From Chlorogloeopsis fritschii PCC 6912 (GTDB taxonomy: Bacteria; Cyanobacteriota; Cyanobacteriia; Cyanobacteriales; Nostocaceae): a DNA stretch of 64,000 bases. The stretch spans positions 124,001 to 188,000 of the forward strand of contig NZ_AJLN01000084.1 in the NCBI RefSeq assembly GCF_000317285.1. Direction: 5' to 3'. Positions 35,478 through 45,414 of the stretch are shown here, one piece after another. Under the pieces are notes generated by a model that was not told where the DNA came from, searched no databases, and saw only the letters and a list, made by a program, of their open reading frames with translations. Positions within the stretch are counted from its first letter, which is position 1; the number at the start of each line of letters is the position of its first letter. The position numbers and the translations under genes are program-made.

Positions 35478-37004
35478 ATGCCAAAGCAAAAAACTTATTA
35501 CGTTTGTAACGAATGTGGAGCAGAATCTCCTCAATGGTTTGGGAAATGTCCAGCTTGCGGCACATATAACTCTCTAGAAGAGCAAATTGCCATCCAATCT
35601 TCAACGGATATACCAAGTCGAGGAGTGAGTGCTTGGCACTCTCAACAGGGAACAAGTAAATCAGCAAATAAACCAGCCAAGCCACGAGCATCTTTAAAAT
35701 TCGACCAAATTAGCGATCGCCAAGTCACGCGTTGGGCTTCTGGTTATGGAGAACTAGATCGAGTATTGGGCGGTGGTGTTGTTCCCGGCTCGATGGTATT
35801 AATTGGTGGCGATCCTGGTATAGGTAAATCTACTTTATTATTACAAGTATCAAATGAACTAGCACAAAGATACCGCATCTTATATGTTTCTGGAGAAGAA
35901 TCAGGACAACAAGTAAAATTGAGAGCTTCACGCTTGGGAGTAACACCAACTCTTAATGTTGTAGGTGATGACAACGGTAAAAGCAAAGTAGCAGAAGAAA
36001 CCGTACATCTACAAGAATCTGATGAAGAAAGCGCAGATTTATATGTATTACCGGAAACAGATTTGGAAGAGATTTTAAAGGAAATGGACTCTCTCAAACC
36101 GAATCTAACGGTGATTGATAGTATTCAAACCGTATTCTTTCCTGCACTTACCTCTGCGCCTGGTTCGGTAGCGCAGGTACGCGAATGTACCGCCGCTTTG
36201 ATGAAGGTGGCAAAGCACGAAGACATCACCATGTTAATTGTGGGACACGTCACCAAAGAAGGAGCGATCGCCGGGCCGAAAGTTTTAGAACACTTGGTAG
36301 ATACCGTGTTGTATTTTGAAGGCGATCGCTTTGCCTCCCATCGGTTATTACGCACGGTGAAAAACCGTTTTGGTGCCACCCACGAAATTGGCATTTTTGA
36401 AATGGTAGAAAATGGGTTGCGAGAAGTTCCCAATCCCTCAGAATTATTTTTGGGCAACCGCGACGATCCCGCTCCCGGTACGGCAATTGTAGTGGCTTGC
36501 GAAGGAACGCGCCCCATCGTTGTGGAATTACAAGCACTGGTAAGCCCCACTAGTTATCCTTCTCCCCGGCGTTCCGCTACAGGCGTGGATTACAATCGTC
36601 TCGTGCAAATTCTCGCCGTATTGGAAAAGAGAGTAGGAATTCCCATGTCTAAATTAGATTCCTATGTAGCTTCCGCTGGCGGGTTGAATGTAGAAGAACC
36701 AGCAGTCGATTTGGGAGTAGCGATCGCCCTTGTTGCTAGTTTTCGCGATCGGATTGTAGATCCCGGCACTGTGCTTATTGGCGAAGTCGGGTTAGGCGGG
36801 CAAGTACGTGCTGTCTCACAAATGGAGTTGCGGTTGAAAGAAGCGGCAAAACTGGGATTTAAGCGAGCGATCGTTCCGAAAGGGCAAAAATTTCCTGACT
36901 TAAATATTGAGATTTTGCCAGTGGCAAAAGTAATAGATGCGATTATTGCCGCCATCCCGCAGCATACACTGGAAGATTCTGATTTAGAACCAGACGAGGA
37001 TTAA
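35478..37004 (+). CDS. radA: DNA repair protein RadA
   Basis: The 508-residue protein begins with a four-cysteine zinc finger (YVCNECGAESPQWFGKCPAC), then a RecA-like ATPase with Walker A GGDPGIGKSTLLLQ and YVSGEES, the RadA-specific KNRFG motif (RTVKNRFGATHEIG), and a C-terminal Lon-like domain (GGLNVEEPAVDLGVAIALVA). RadA drives branch migration of recombination intermediates and processes stalled forks. Full length, all motifs intact. It is divergent from rpaB and is followed by a Uma2 gene on the same strand after about 110 bases. Confidence 0.96.
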   Translation: MPKQKTYYVCNECGAESPQWFGKCPACGTYNSLEEQIAIQSSTDIPSRGVSAWHSQQGTSKSANKPAKPRASLKFDQISDRQVTRWASGYGELDRVLGGGVVPGSMVLIGGDPGIGKSTLLLQVSNELAQRYRILYVSGEESGQQVKLRASRLGVTPTLNVVGDDNGKSKVAEETVHLQESDEESADLYVLPETDLEEILKEMDSLKPNLTVIDSIQTVFFPALTSAPGSVAQVRECTAALMKVAKHEDITMLIVGHVTKEGAIAGPKVLEHLVDTVLYFEGDRFASHRLLRTVKNRFGATHEIGIFEMVENGLREVPNPSELFLGNRDDPAPGTAIVVACEGTRPIVVELQALVSPTSYPSPRRSATGVDYNRLVQILAVLEKRVGIPMSKLDSYVASAGGLNVEEPAVDLGVAIALVASFRDRIVDPGTVLIGEVGLGGQVRAVSQMELRLKEAAKLGFKRAIVPKGQKFPDLNIEILPVAKVIDAIIAAIPQHTLEDSDLEPDED

Positions 37005-37116
37005 ATCTTCAAAAAGGGTGTAAGGGGATAAGTGTGTGAGGAAAATTATGTTGAGTTTTGAATTTATAATCCCCTACACTCCTATACCCCCACCCCTAGT
37101 GAAAGGAAAAATCACT

Positions 37117-37848
37117 ATGACAGCAACTGTCACTCAAGACTATAAAATCACTTGGGAAAAATTACCTGATGATTACAAACTGCCAGATGAGCCAGTGGAT
37201 AACATCAATCAGCCTTCCCTCGCCGCAGCCTTAACCGAAAGCTTAGAATTTGCTGGTAAATTACCTCAAAACGCCCTAGCACCAACAAATTACGGCATCT
37301 GCGCCACCGTGAATGGCAAAATTGTCATTAAAGCTCCCGATTGGGCATATGTACCCAGCATCCGCGTTGCGCGAGAGGAAGTAAAACGCAGTTACACTCC
37401 CCAGCTACAGGGAGATATGCCAGTCATTGTGATGGAATTTATTTCCGATACCGATGGTGCAGAGTATTCTATCAAACCGACTTATCCCCCAGGCAAATGG
37501 TTTTTCTACGAACGCATTTTAAAAGTACCGAACTACGTCATCTTTGAACCAGATAGCGGCAGTATAGAAGTTTATCGATTACACAACTCAGAACAGTATC
37601 TAGTACAACCGCCTGATGAAAATAACCGCTACTGGATAGCAGAAATGAATCTCAATTTGGGCGTGTGGCAAGGAACCCGTGAAAACCGTACAGACTACTG
37701 GTTGCGGTGGTGGGATGAACAAGGGCAATTGCTACTGTGGGGATCGGAGTTAGCCGAACAAGAAAGACAACGCGCTGAACAAGAGCGACAACGTGCCGAA
37801 CGATTAGCAGCACAATTGCGAGCGGCGGGGATAGAACCGGAAGCGTGA
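37117..37848 (+). CDS. Uma2 family (DUF820) predicted endonuclease
   Basis: About 243 residues. The core shows the Uma2 pattern with predicted PD-(D/E)xK elements: VNGKIVIKAPDWAYVPSI, PVIVMEFISDTDGAEY, and FFYERILKVPNYVIFEPD. The tail is a charged helix of repeated AEQERQR units, a probable coiled coil. Uma2 proteins are hugely expanded in cyanobacteria; nuclease activity is predicted from fold and, as far as I know, unproven for most. The ATG at 37117 has an AAAGGA box; an in-frame start at 37036 would add 27 residues encoded by spacer-like low-complexity DNA. Confidence 0.8.
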   Translation: MTATVTQDYKITWEKLPDDYKLPDEPVDNINQPSLAAALTESLEFAGKLPQNALAPTNYGICATVNGKIVIKAPDWAYVPSIRVAREEVKRSYTPQLQGDMPVIVMEFISDTDGAEYSIKPTYPPGKWFFYERILKVPNYVIFEPDSGSIEVYRLHNSEQYLVQPPDENNRYWIAEMNLNLGVWQGTRENRTDYWLRWWDEQGQLLLWGSELAEQERQRAEQERQRAERLAAQLRAAGIEPEA

Positions 37849-37869
37849 GAAATTACCTATTTTTGGCTA

Positions 37870-38106
37870 TCATCCAACAGAAGCAATCATCGCATTGATG
37901 TAGCTAAAAATTACGTCTAATTCTCCAATTGCTTCCAACTCAGCTGCTTCTTCTGGTGTCAGAGAATCAGCTTTTTTTCTATTTAGGAGTTCTTGCATCC
38001 GTAAACCTAATTTCTCTGTAAATTTAAACAGATTAAGATTATTGACTTTTTCAACTCGAATACCAGTCGTTAGCCAAGATGAAGGTTTGATTACTACGGT
38101 TGTCAT
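37870..38106 (-). CDS. Small conserved-looking hypothetical protein
   Basis: A 78-residue protein (MTTVVIKPSSWLTTGIRVE, FKFTEKLGLRMQELLNRKKA, LTPEEAAELEAIGELD) with balanced, amphipathic helical composition and no signal peptide or membrane segment. The segment LTPEEAAELEAIGEL, preceded by a basic stretch, resembles short cyanobacterial proteins that I cannot name. It faces the Uma2 gene, whose stop is 21 bases away. Coding character is convincing; function unknown. Confidence 0.6.
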   Translation of the reverse strand: MTTVVIKPSSWLTTGIRVEKVNNLNLFKFTEKLGLRMQELLNRKKADSLTPEEAAELEAIGELDVIFSYINAMIASVG

Positions 38107-38381
38107 AGGTTTAATTTCAATTGAATATATTGCTGCTAGAGTTTTTGTTATTTTGAAAAATTTTTAGGGAATTCTATAACTGTAGATTAAGCGATCGCCT
38201 AGAGAAAACGGACTGAAAATTTTACCCAGTCTACTTTAGTAGACTTTGGCTTTGCAGCCCAGAAATTTATTTCTTGGCAGACAAGAGCGTAGATGCAATA
38301 TATAGCTTAATAAATATTGCTCGGAACTTAACGTAAAAAATGTCTATCAAATCTTCATTTTTTTCTGATTTGTAATCTCTA

Positions 38382-40814
38382 TTACACAATATCTTTGCGC
38401 TTCTGCAACAACAGCGCCACGATTAAATAAACTAACGTATGCACACCCAAAATTCCCCAATTTAAACCTAAATTATCCCAACTTGGCTCGTAAACAGCAG
38501 AAGTTTTAAAAATATTATCTAAAGACGGTAAACCAGGAGTATTTTTTGGAACCATAGCATTAACATTAATAAGGGTTCCATAGGCACCTATAGACCATCT
38601 ACTAATTGTTAGCCATCCCAATTTAGCAGCTAATCCTTTCATCTCAAATAACACCCCTGAAAGAATTATTTGGGGAATCATAATTAAGGGGAGAATACTA
38701 TTTGCCTCGTTTTCACTTTTCACCAAGGCAGAAATCATTAAACTGAGGCTAACACTAGCCAACAGAGTTAAAAATGTAGTAATTCCTAAACCCAAAAACC
38801 AAGGCAATAAATCAGATTCTGGTGCTTGGAAACCAACTAAAATTGCCACAACAATTAATAGAGTTTGCAGCAGGGCTAAACCAGAACGAATCAATATTTT
38901 AGAACCTAAATAAGGAAGCAAGCCCAAATTAATCAGTCGTTCTCGCGTGTAAATGGCTGCTTCTTTGATAATTTCACGTACAGAACTAGAAAGCCCTACC
39001 CAAATACCAATACAACTGAAGATAAACAGTACTTTAAGCGCTAAAGGGCCTTGCGTTATCTCTGGCGGATTGAGTCTTTCTAGGGGTGTCTCATCTTTTA
39101 AAATCCAAGCAGTAAGCCCGATCGCTATTGGCCCCGATAATAATGAGAAAATAATGCTCGCGCGATCGCGCAAAACTAATTGTAAATACCGCTGACTCAA
39201 CAACCACAGTTGTTTGAGCGGAGATATCCCCGTGTGGATAGAGCCATCAGGTTTAGAAGTACGATCCTTACCAGGTTTTAATTGAGATTTAACGTAGGTT
39301 TTAAATTCTGGTGATTGCTGATATTTTAGCGACCAATGGTCAACCGTGGCTGCAACGTCCTTGCCATTCCCTCCTTGGTCAAGTTTGATATAAATATCCG
39401 AAAAATACTTCAAATCTTCTGAGGGCATTTCAAAAAAGCCCAGTGCTTGCTGGGGTGGCCCGTAGTAGCAGAGTTTACCACCTCTACCCATAAATGCAAT
39501 GCGATCGCACACCTCAATATTTGCTGTCGCATGGGTAACTAGTACTACTGTTCGTCCTTGATCTGCCAACTCCCGCAACAAGCGCATCATCTCTTTATCT
39601 AAGCCTGGATCGAGACCAGAAGTCGGTTCATCTAAAAAGAACAATTTCGGATCGGCTAACAACTCTACACCGATGCTGACGCGTTTGCGTTGCCCACCAC
39701 TGAGATTGCGAATAAAGTTTGTTCTCACATGAGTGAGTTTAATCTGTTCTAAGGTAGTATCGACTACCTGCTTCACGTTTATATCTGGTGGAAGCCGCAG
39801 TTTGCAAGCGTAAGCCAGAACTTCTTCTACTCTTAAGTCAGGATGCACAATATCATCCTGGGGAACATAGCCAATTTGCGAACGATACATCGGCCAGTTC
39901 TGCCGCAAATTATCCCCATTCAGGTATACTGTGCCAGAAGATACTGGTTCAATTCCCAACAAAGATTTCATCAACGTGGACTTACCAGCGCCACTACCAC
40001 CCACTAAAGCCACCAATTGCCCTGGTTCAATCACCAAAGAGACATCATTGAGGATGATTTTTTCTCGCCCCTCCTTGTCTTTCACCTTGCGCTGCAAGCG
40101 GTGAACATCCAAGCGAATTTGACTACCAGTATTTAATAATTCTAAGTAATCAGTGCGATATAGCAGGCTAAACGGGCCAATCTGAATCCTGCTTTCATCC
40201 TCTAAATGCACGCGTTTGGAAATTCTTTGACCGTTAACAAAAATACCATTTGTACTGAGGTCTTGCAGAATGTGTTTTCCTTGCCCGTCTGGATAAATCG
40301 TGGCGTGCAGGCGAGAGACTGTCGGCGCGTCTAACTGCATTGAAGAGTAGCGATCCGACTTGGGGGCACGCCCTAGTTGTACAGGCCATTCTTTCAAACC
40401 TTTTAGTACTAGGCGGCGATTACTGGGAATGACTACCGGAGATTCAACTGGATTACAGTAAGTCAACTGAATGCGGTTATGAGGAGATTGCCCGATGTCC
40501 AGTTGCACCCCATTTTTTAAAAGATAGCCTTCAGTGGCATCTATTCGAGTTTGATTGATAAATATTCCATTGCGACTGGCAGCGCTACCATCACCGTCAT
40601 AAATTCGATAGTCTTCTCCTTCTTTTTTTAAGACTGCTTGTTTTCTAGAGAAGACTTCCCAACCGATCGGCACTTCTAAATCTGCCCAGTCACGACCGCG
40701 CCCTAACCGATGTTCATCTTTTTGTAAATAAAGCCGCAATATATGACCGCGATTATTTAGTTCCAAAAAAGGTTGAGGACTAACAAGTGTGGCTTGCTCA
40801 AAACTCCCTGCCAT
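38382..40814 (-). CDS. FHA-domain ABCG-type ABC transporter
   Basis: 810 residues with two N-terminal forkhead-associated domains (HRLGRGRDWADLEVP, VFSRKQAVLKKEG, RNGIFINQTRI; then VQLGRAPKSDRYSSM, VSRLHATIYPDG, LSTNGIFVNGQRI), an ABCG-type ATPase (LVALVGGSGAGKSTLMKSL, RNLSGGQRKRVSIGVELL, LFFLDEPTSGLDP) and a C-terminal ABC-2 membrane domain of about six helices. FHA domains bind phosphothreonine, so transport may be gated by Ser/Thr kinases, of which several are encoded downstream of 42 kb. It is a half-transporter that must dimerise. The substrate is unknown; lipids or surface components are likely by family. Confidence 0.88.
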   Translation of the reverse strand: MAGSFEQATLVSPQPFLELNNRGHILRLYLQKDEHRLGRGRDWADLEVPIGWEVFSRKQAVLKKEGEDYRIYDGDGSAASRNGIFINQTRIDATEGYLLKNGVQLDIGQSPHNRIQLTYCNPVESPVVIPSNRRLVLKGLKEWPVQLGRAPKSDRYSSMQLDAPTVSRLHATIYPDGQGKHILQDLSTNGIFVNGQRISKRVHLEDESRIQIGPFSLLYRTDYLELLNTGSQIRLDVHRLQRKVKDKEGREKIILNDVSLVIEPGQLVALVGGSGAGKSTLMKSLLGIEPVSSGTVYLNGDNLRQNWPMYRSQIGYVPQDDIVHPDLRVEEVLAYACKLRLPPDINVKQVVDTTLEQIKLTHVRTNFIRNLSGGQRKRVSIGVELLADPKLFFLDEPTSGLDPGLDKEMMRLLRELADQGRTVVLVTHATANIEVCDRIAFMGRGGKLCYYGPPQQALGFFEMPSEDLKYFSDIYIKLDQGGNGKDVAATVDHWSLKYQQSPEFKTYVKSQLKPGKDRTSKPDGSIHTGISPLKQLWLLSQRYLQLVLRDRASIIFSLLSGPIAIGLTAWILKDETPLERLNPPEITQGPLALKVLFIFSCIGIWVGLSSSVREIIKEAAIYTRERLINLGLLPYLGSKILIRSGLALLQTLLIVVAILVGFQAPESDLLPWFLGLGITTFLTLLASVSLSLMISALVKSENEANSILPLIMIPQIILSGVLFEMKGLAAKLGWLTISRWSIGAYGTLINVNAMVPKNTPGLPSLDNIFKTSAVYEPSWDNLGLNWGILGVHTLVYLIVALLLQKRKDIV

Positions 40815-41109
40815 GAGATTAACTGACCTATATTCTCAATTAAAGTCACACCCCTAAACTACAAGACTAACTAACGATTTTACGGATTATTTTTTAAATC
40901 GACTGGCACTGTTTTCTATCCAGTTAAAAACAATCTATGTTAGTCAATAAAAGTTTTTAAACGTTAACATTAGCTGCAAGATAAAGTAAATTTTCAGTGC
41001 GATCGCCTTTTTTCGGCAGATAAAGATAGAGAAAATCAAAGTTAATATTGCATAATTATAAACATAATCCTTGCTATGCAATTTTATATCAATATATAAC
41101 AATTTAGTG

Positions 41110-42003
41110 ATGAAAATTATTGTTTTGCCACGTTTATTTTTCCTTCCACTACTAGTGTTAATCGGACTACTTGGGGTAGGATGCAATTCAAAACCAACAA
41201 ACAATATCCCAAACAGATTAACTATAGGTGTAGTCAGCTATGGTGAGGGAAAAGTCTCACTCGATAAGTACGAGCGCTTCAAAGACTATATAGGCTCACA
41301 AACTCGCTCGATCATTGAGTTGGAACCAGCATACAACGAATTGCAAGCCGTTGCTCAAATCCAGCGGAAAAGATGGGATATTGTATTTGCAACTCCCGGT
41401 TTAGCAGCGATCGCGATCGGCAAAGAACTTTACATTCCTTTGTTTTCGATGGAGGGAGTGAGTAGCAGACAACGCTCTTTACTGATTGTGCGAGACGATC
41501 AACCAATAAAAAAAATATCAGATTTAGCTAACAAAACGGTTGCTTTAGGAGAAACAGGTTCCGCAGCCGGTTATTATGTTCCTCTGTACGATCTGTATGG
41601 TTTAACCCTAGCTCAAATTCGTTCTGCCCCAACTCCTGTAACAGTACTAGAGTGGATTAGTGATGGAAGCGTAGATGCTGGCGCTATCTCTGAACAAGAT
41701 TTCGAGCTTTATCGACGAAAATTTGCCACAACTAAGTTTAGAATTTTACACACTAGTCGGTGGATACCACCTGGAGTTGTGTTACTTGCACCAACTATAG
41801 AACGCAATCAACAGCAGCAAATTCAGAAAGCAATGAACGATGCACCGGCTGATCTTGCTGCCGACGCTGGTTATGTTCCTGCTGCTAAAATACCTAATTA
41901 TACCGAGTTTATTAAATTAATCGAAAAAGTCAAACCTCTTGAGGGAAGAGTTAGGCAAACACCTGCCATCCTGCTACCTGAAACACCCTATCAATCAAAG
42001 TAA
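41110..42003 (+). CDS. PhnD-like periplasmic substrate-binding lipoprotein
   Basis: A signal peptide of lipoprotein type ends in the lipobox LLGVGC (IVLPRLFFLPLLVLIGLLGV before it). The mature part (LTIGVVSYGEGKVSLDKYER, WDIVFATPGLAAIAIGKEL, LANKTVALGETGSAAGYYVP, WISDGSVDAGAISEQDFEL) is a phosphate/phosphite/phosphonate (PhnD) family binding fold. No transporter permease or ATPase adjoins it, so it may be a sensory binding protein rather than an uptake part. The ATG at 41110 is chosen because the signal peptide begins there. It precedes a Ser/Thr kinase on the same strand after 354 bases. Confidence 0.85.
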   Translation: MKIIVLPRLFFLPLLVLIGLLGVGCNSKPTNNIPNRLTIGVVSYGEGKVSLDKYERFKDYIGSQTRSIIELEPAYNELQAVAQIQRKRWDIVFATPGLAAIAIGKELYIPLFSMEGVSSRQRSLLIVRDDQPIKKISDLANKTVALGETGSAAGYYVPLYDLYGLTLAQIRSAPTPVTVLEWISDGSVDAGAISEQDFELYRRKFATTKFRILHTSRWIPPGVVLLAPTIERNQQQQIQKAMNDAPADLAADAGYVPAAKIPNYTEFIKLIEKVKPLEGRVRQTPAILLPETPYQSK

Positions 42004-42357
42004 GGTTAACAAGCAAATCGTAAACTAATATTTCTTAACAAAATTTAATATATAATCTGCATATTTTTTGAGAATTATCCCGATAAATAATCAGGGTTTA
42101 ACTAATCTCTGAGATGAATAAATTGCTCAAAGAAAAATTAATTTTCATTTCAAAAAGTTATTTTATGGTAAGTGCCTAAGCAGTTATTCTAGAAAATCTA
42201 AGCTTTAAAGTTAATAGAAACCTTACTGCTAGAGTCACTCAGTAAATGATTGTCTAAGTATCTAACAGAATAAGTATAAAAGTTAATTCTTTAGCAATCT
42301 TGACTAAAGAAACCAAATTCAAATTATTTATATAGATAGAGCTAGGAGCGTCATGAT
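42004..42357. other. AT-rich intergenic gap upstream of the kinase
   Basis: These 354 bases contain no visible gene or strong hairpin. AGGAG lies 11 bases before the kinase ATG. A promoter for the kinase is expected here. Confidence 0.4.
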
Positions 42358-43668
42358 ATGTCTCAGTCCCCCGTAATCAAATCGGAAATTCCTTCAGGAA
42401 CGATAATAGATAACCGTTATATCATCCAGCAACTTTTAGGGCAGGGGGGCTTGGGGCGAACTTACTTAGCCTTCGATACTCGACGCTTCAATGAACCTTG
42501 TGTTCTAAAAGAATTTGCCCCGATTGGTACTGGAGAAGGGGGGCTAGAAAAATGTCGTAATTTATTTAAAAGAGAAGCTAAAATACTTCATCAGCTAGAA
42601 CATCCGCAAATACCTCGATTCCTAGCTTGTTTTGAGGGAGATGGTAGGCTGTTCTTGGTACAAGAGTTTGTTAACGGTAAAACCTACTCGGCATTATTAC
42701 GGGAACGTCAGAAGCAAGGACAAAACTTTTCGGAAGATGAGGTGATTCGGTGGTTAAAAAATTTACTGCCCGTTTTGGAATACATTCACCAGCACCATAT
42801 TATCCATCGAGATATTTCTCCCGATAACATTATGTTGCCAGAAGGCAAATCTTTGCCCGTACTAATTGATTTTGGAGTCGGAAAGCAAATCGCCGATCTT
42901 AATGAGAGTAATAACTCTAACCAGGCAACTTTTGTCGGCAAAATGTCCTTAGTGGGAAAAGTGGGGTATGCTCCCCGCGAACAGATTAGCTTGGGGTTGT
43001 GTTCTCCTAGTAGCGACCTTTATGCTTTGGGAGTTACAGGCGTCGTGCTGCTAACAGGGCGAGATCCATCCTTTTTGATGGATCAGTACAGTTTGGAATG
43101 GAAATGGCGTTTTTACACTTATGTCAGCGATGGCTTTGCTGAAATACTCAATAAAATGCTGGCAGATACACCTAGACAACGCTATCAAACATCAAGAGAA
43201 GTGCTTGCAGATCTTGAGCTGATTGGGCAGCATCATATATCGCCATCAACAATGTTCGATGTTCCCCCTACCGTACTGACTCGTGAGTCAGAACCTACAA
43301 TGATCGTGCCGCAGACAGATCAACCACCTCCATCTCCGGCAGAAACAACTTTAATTTCACCCTCAACTCAACAGACTGTACAGCATCAACCAACTTCCCA
43401 AAATCAACCAACTTCCCGAACTCAGGGAAATACTTCCCGAAATCAAAATACTTCCCGAACTCAGGGAAATACTTCAATTAATGCAGCCTTTATCCAACGT
43501 TGTCAAAAAGCTTTAGCCTACTATATAGGGCCAATGGCAAGTTTTGTTGTAGAAGACACATTAGCAGAAAACGAGCAAGTCACTCCTTACCAATTTGTTG
43601 AACTTTTAGCCAGAGAAATTCCAGAGGCAGAAGCAGCCCTAGAATTTACTCGTCGCCTGTTTTCATGA
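42358..43668 (+). CDS. Hanks-type Ser/Thr protein kinase with repeat linker and C-terminal helical domain
   Basis: 436 residues. The kinase domain (about 20-285) has the glycine loop LLGQGGLGRTYLA, ATP lysine in CVLKEFAP, HRDISPDNIMLP and LIDFGVGKQ, all catalytic residues intact. It is followed by a Ser/Thr/Gln/Pro-rich linker with an internal repeat (TSRTQGNTSRNQ, TSRTQGNTS), reflected in the DNA by repeated ACTTCCCGAA. The last 55 residues (FIQRCQKALAYYIGPMASFV, PYQFVELLAREIPE) form a small helical domain found at the end of other cyanobacterial kinases. No membrane segment, so it is cytoplasmic. It converges on the DUF3365 sensor gene with a five-base gap. Confidence 0.92.
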   Translation: MSQSPVIKSEIPSGTIIDNRYIIQQLLGQGGLGRTYLAFDTRRFNEPCVLKEFAPIGTGEGGLEKCRNLFKREAKILHQLEHPQIPRFLACFEGDGRLFLVQEFVNGKTYSALLRERQKQGQNFSEDEVIRWLKNLLPVLEYIHQHHIIHRDISPDNIMLPEGKSLPVLIDFGVGKQIADLNESNNSNQATFVGKMSLVGKVGYAPREQISLGLCSPSSDLYALGVTGVVLLTGRDPSFLMDQYSLEWKWRFYTYVSDGFAEILNKMLADTPRQRYQTSREVLADLELIGQHHISPSTMFDVPPTVLTRESEPTMIVPQTDQPPPSPAETTLISPSTQQTVQHQPTSQNQPTSRTQGNTSRNQNTSRTQGNTSINAAFIQRCQKALAYYIGPMASFVVEDTLAENEQVTPYQFVELLAREIPEAEAALEFTRRLFS

Positions 43669-43673
43669 AATAT

Positions 43674-44591
43674 TTAGGTTCCTGTACCGTGGGTGTTGCC
43701 CTGAGGACGTTTGAGCCGTTTCATAGCCATTTCTAAACTTAATTTCATCCGTTTAAAGGCTTTAGCAAGATTACCGATTTCATCATTAGATAACTGCTCA
43801 AACTCAACATCCATGTGCCCTGTACTGACTTCTTCTGCCAAACGAGTGATGCGTTTTAATGGACGTACTACTTGCCTATTTAAAAAGACGTTAACTAAAA
43901 AAATGACAATGGCAAAAACAGCTGATACTAATCCCACAATTAAAATAGAGGATTGATTAGCTTTCTGGATGACTCTGGTAGCTGGTACAGTAATCACCTG
44001 GGCACCAACAATTTCACCTAATTTCCAGTTAAATCCATTAGCAGTTCCATAGCGCTCAAGCATACTTTTCGGCGCTCTTTCTGGCGTGTCATGGCATTCT
44101 AGGCACTTTTGTTCAGACACTATTAACGGACGAGCAGTATAGTAAATTTCTCCACCTGGTATTGAACGAAATCCACTCACTTCTTTTAACTTGCTTTCCT
44201 TTTTGAACCTCTCAACAATTTGTGTTTCAAAACTATCAGCTTTATCTCGAAGATTAGTAGGATTTAGTGTTGCTTCTTTGTAAAAAAAGTCTCGGTAGCC
44301 TGGTTTATTTCGCAAGTTCTCAAACACTTCTCGTGCTGAATACCCAGGTACAGATTGGGGCAAAAAGTTAGTTTCTAGCTTGTCAACTAGTTCCGGATTC
44401 ACTTGACTGCTGGTATATTGCCGAACAGAAATCATGGTTTCCATCAGCATCAAAGCCGTTGAGGTAATTTCCTGCCTGGCATTTTGTTGGAGCACATAAG
44501 AGAGAGCAAAACCGCTCAAGCTCAAACCTGCGACTAAAATTACAAGCAGTAAAATTGTAAATTTTTGTCTCAGTTGTAAGTTTTTTAACAT
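43674..44591 (-). CDS. DUF3365 (Tll0287-like) c-heme sensor with HAMP domain
   Basis: The protein has an N-terminal membrane helix (FTILLLVILVAGLSLSGFAL), a periplasmic Tll0287/DUF3365 domain with one c-type heme motif CLECH and distal PGGEIYYTARPLI, a second helix (SSILIVGLVSAVFAIVIFLV) and a HAMP domain (RPLKRITRLAEEVSTGHMDV). It stops 30-odd residues after HAMP, so it carries no kinase, cyclase or chemotaxis output domain and must signal through a partner. Redox or ligand sensing by the heme is inferred. The ATG at 44591 is preferred over a TTG at 44609. Its stop codon lies five bases from that of the convergent kinase. Confidence 0.85.
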   Translation of the reverse strand: MLKNLQLRQKFTILLLVILVAGLSLSGFALSYVLQQNARQEITSTALMLMETMISVRQYTSSQVNPELVDKLETNFLPQSVPGYSAREVFENLRNKPGYRDFFYKEATLNPTNLRDKADSFETQIVERFKKESKLKEVSGFRSIPGGEIYYTARPLIVSEQKCLECHDTPERAPKSMLERYGTANGFNWKLGEIVGAQVITVPATRVIQKANQSSILIVGLVSAVFAIVIFLVNVFLNRQVVRPLKRITRLAEEVSTGHMDVEFEQLSNDEIGNLAKAFKRMKLSLEMAMKRLKRPQGNTHGTGT

Positions 44592-45414
44592 ATTCTTAAC
44601 TCGCCTCAAACCTGATTAGAAAAAATTTTGACTTTAGCTATATTTTCATCAAATAAACTTAGCAATACGCACCAAGGTTGAAACATGATAAAAAATTTTA
44701 CACACTGAAATATCATACTACTCAGAACGGGCGATCGCATAAGTATTTCAGGTTATTTTGGTACTATTTACTGTAAATATATTTACAGTAATTACAGTAC
44801 TAAACAAAGTTGAATCAAGATAGCGTCCAGTTCTTATTTGTATCTTTTTATTCTTGTTTGGAACTCAAGTACCTTTTTGCTAACAAACATGGGTCAAAAA
44901 CCAGATACACAATTTTTGGTAATGATTCCAGAAACTTTTAACAATTTTGTTAAGGCTTCTAAAAACACAAGTGATTATTAATTAAATGTGAGCCTGTATT
45001 CAGTGTGAGATAAAATTTCCAAAAATCATTGTTTTAAATAATAAATTAAGATTTTTTTCATATCTCTATTTCTGAGTCTTCTCTATTTTCATCAGCTAGT
45101 TCAAATCTTCTAACGGCTACTTATAGTCTTGTACAAAAAAATTAGTTTTCAGTCACTTTGTAAGTATTAGATTCACTTAATGCATGAAAAAAGCTCCCCG
45201 ACTTCTTTGAGAAGTCAGGGAGCTATGTTCTCACGTTACTATGAGCCATTGAACTATGGCAGCAATCTCAAGTTTAGCGTTATGCTGTAGCATATAACAC
45301 AATTTCCCATCTCTCAAGGTTACCCTACTACAAGCGCATAGCATAAAATTTCTCTACCAAACTCTATTGTGTAGTCGTGTCAAAATAAATATCATAATTT
45401 GAAAATTAATACTA
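44592..45414. other. Large AT-rich divergent gap
   Basis: The roughly 820 bases between the DUF3365 gene (minus) and the WD40 kinase (plus) contain no gene I can support. The only clear feature is the palindrome at 45192-45224. Promoters for both flanking genes are expected here. Confidence 0.5.
45192..45224. repeat. CCCCGACTT-type palindromic repeat, first copy
   Basis: Arms AGCTCCCCGACTTCT and AGAAGTCAGGGAGCT pair with one mismatch around TTG. Related palindromes with a GATCCCCGACTT core occur at 58267-58298 and 62346-62378. Unlike those two, this one lies upstream of a gene rather than past a stop codon. Confidence 0.65.
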
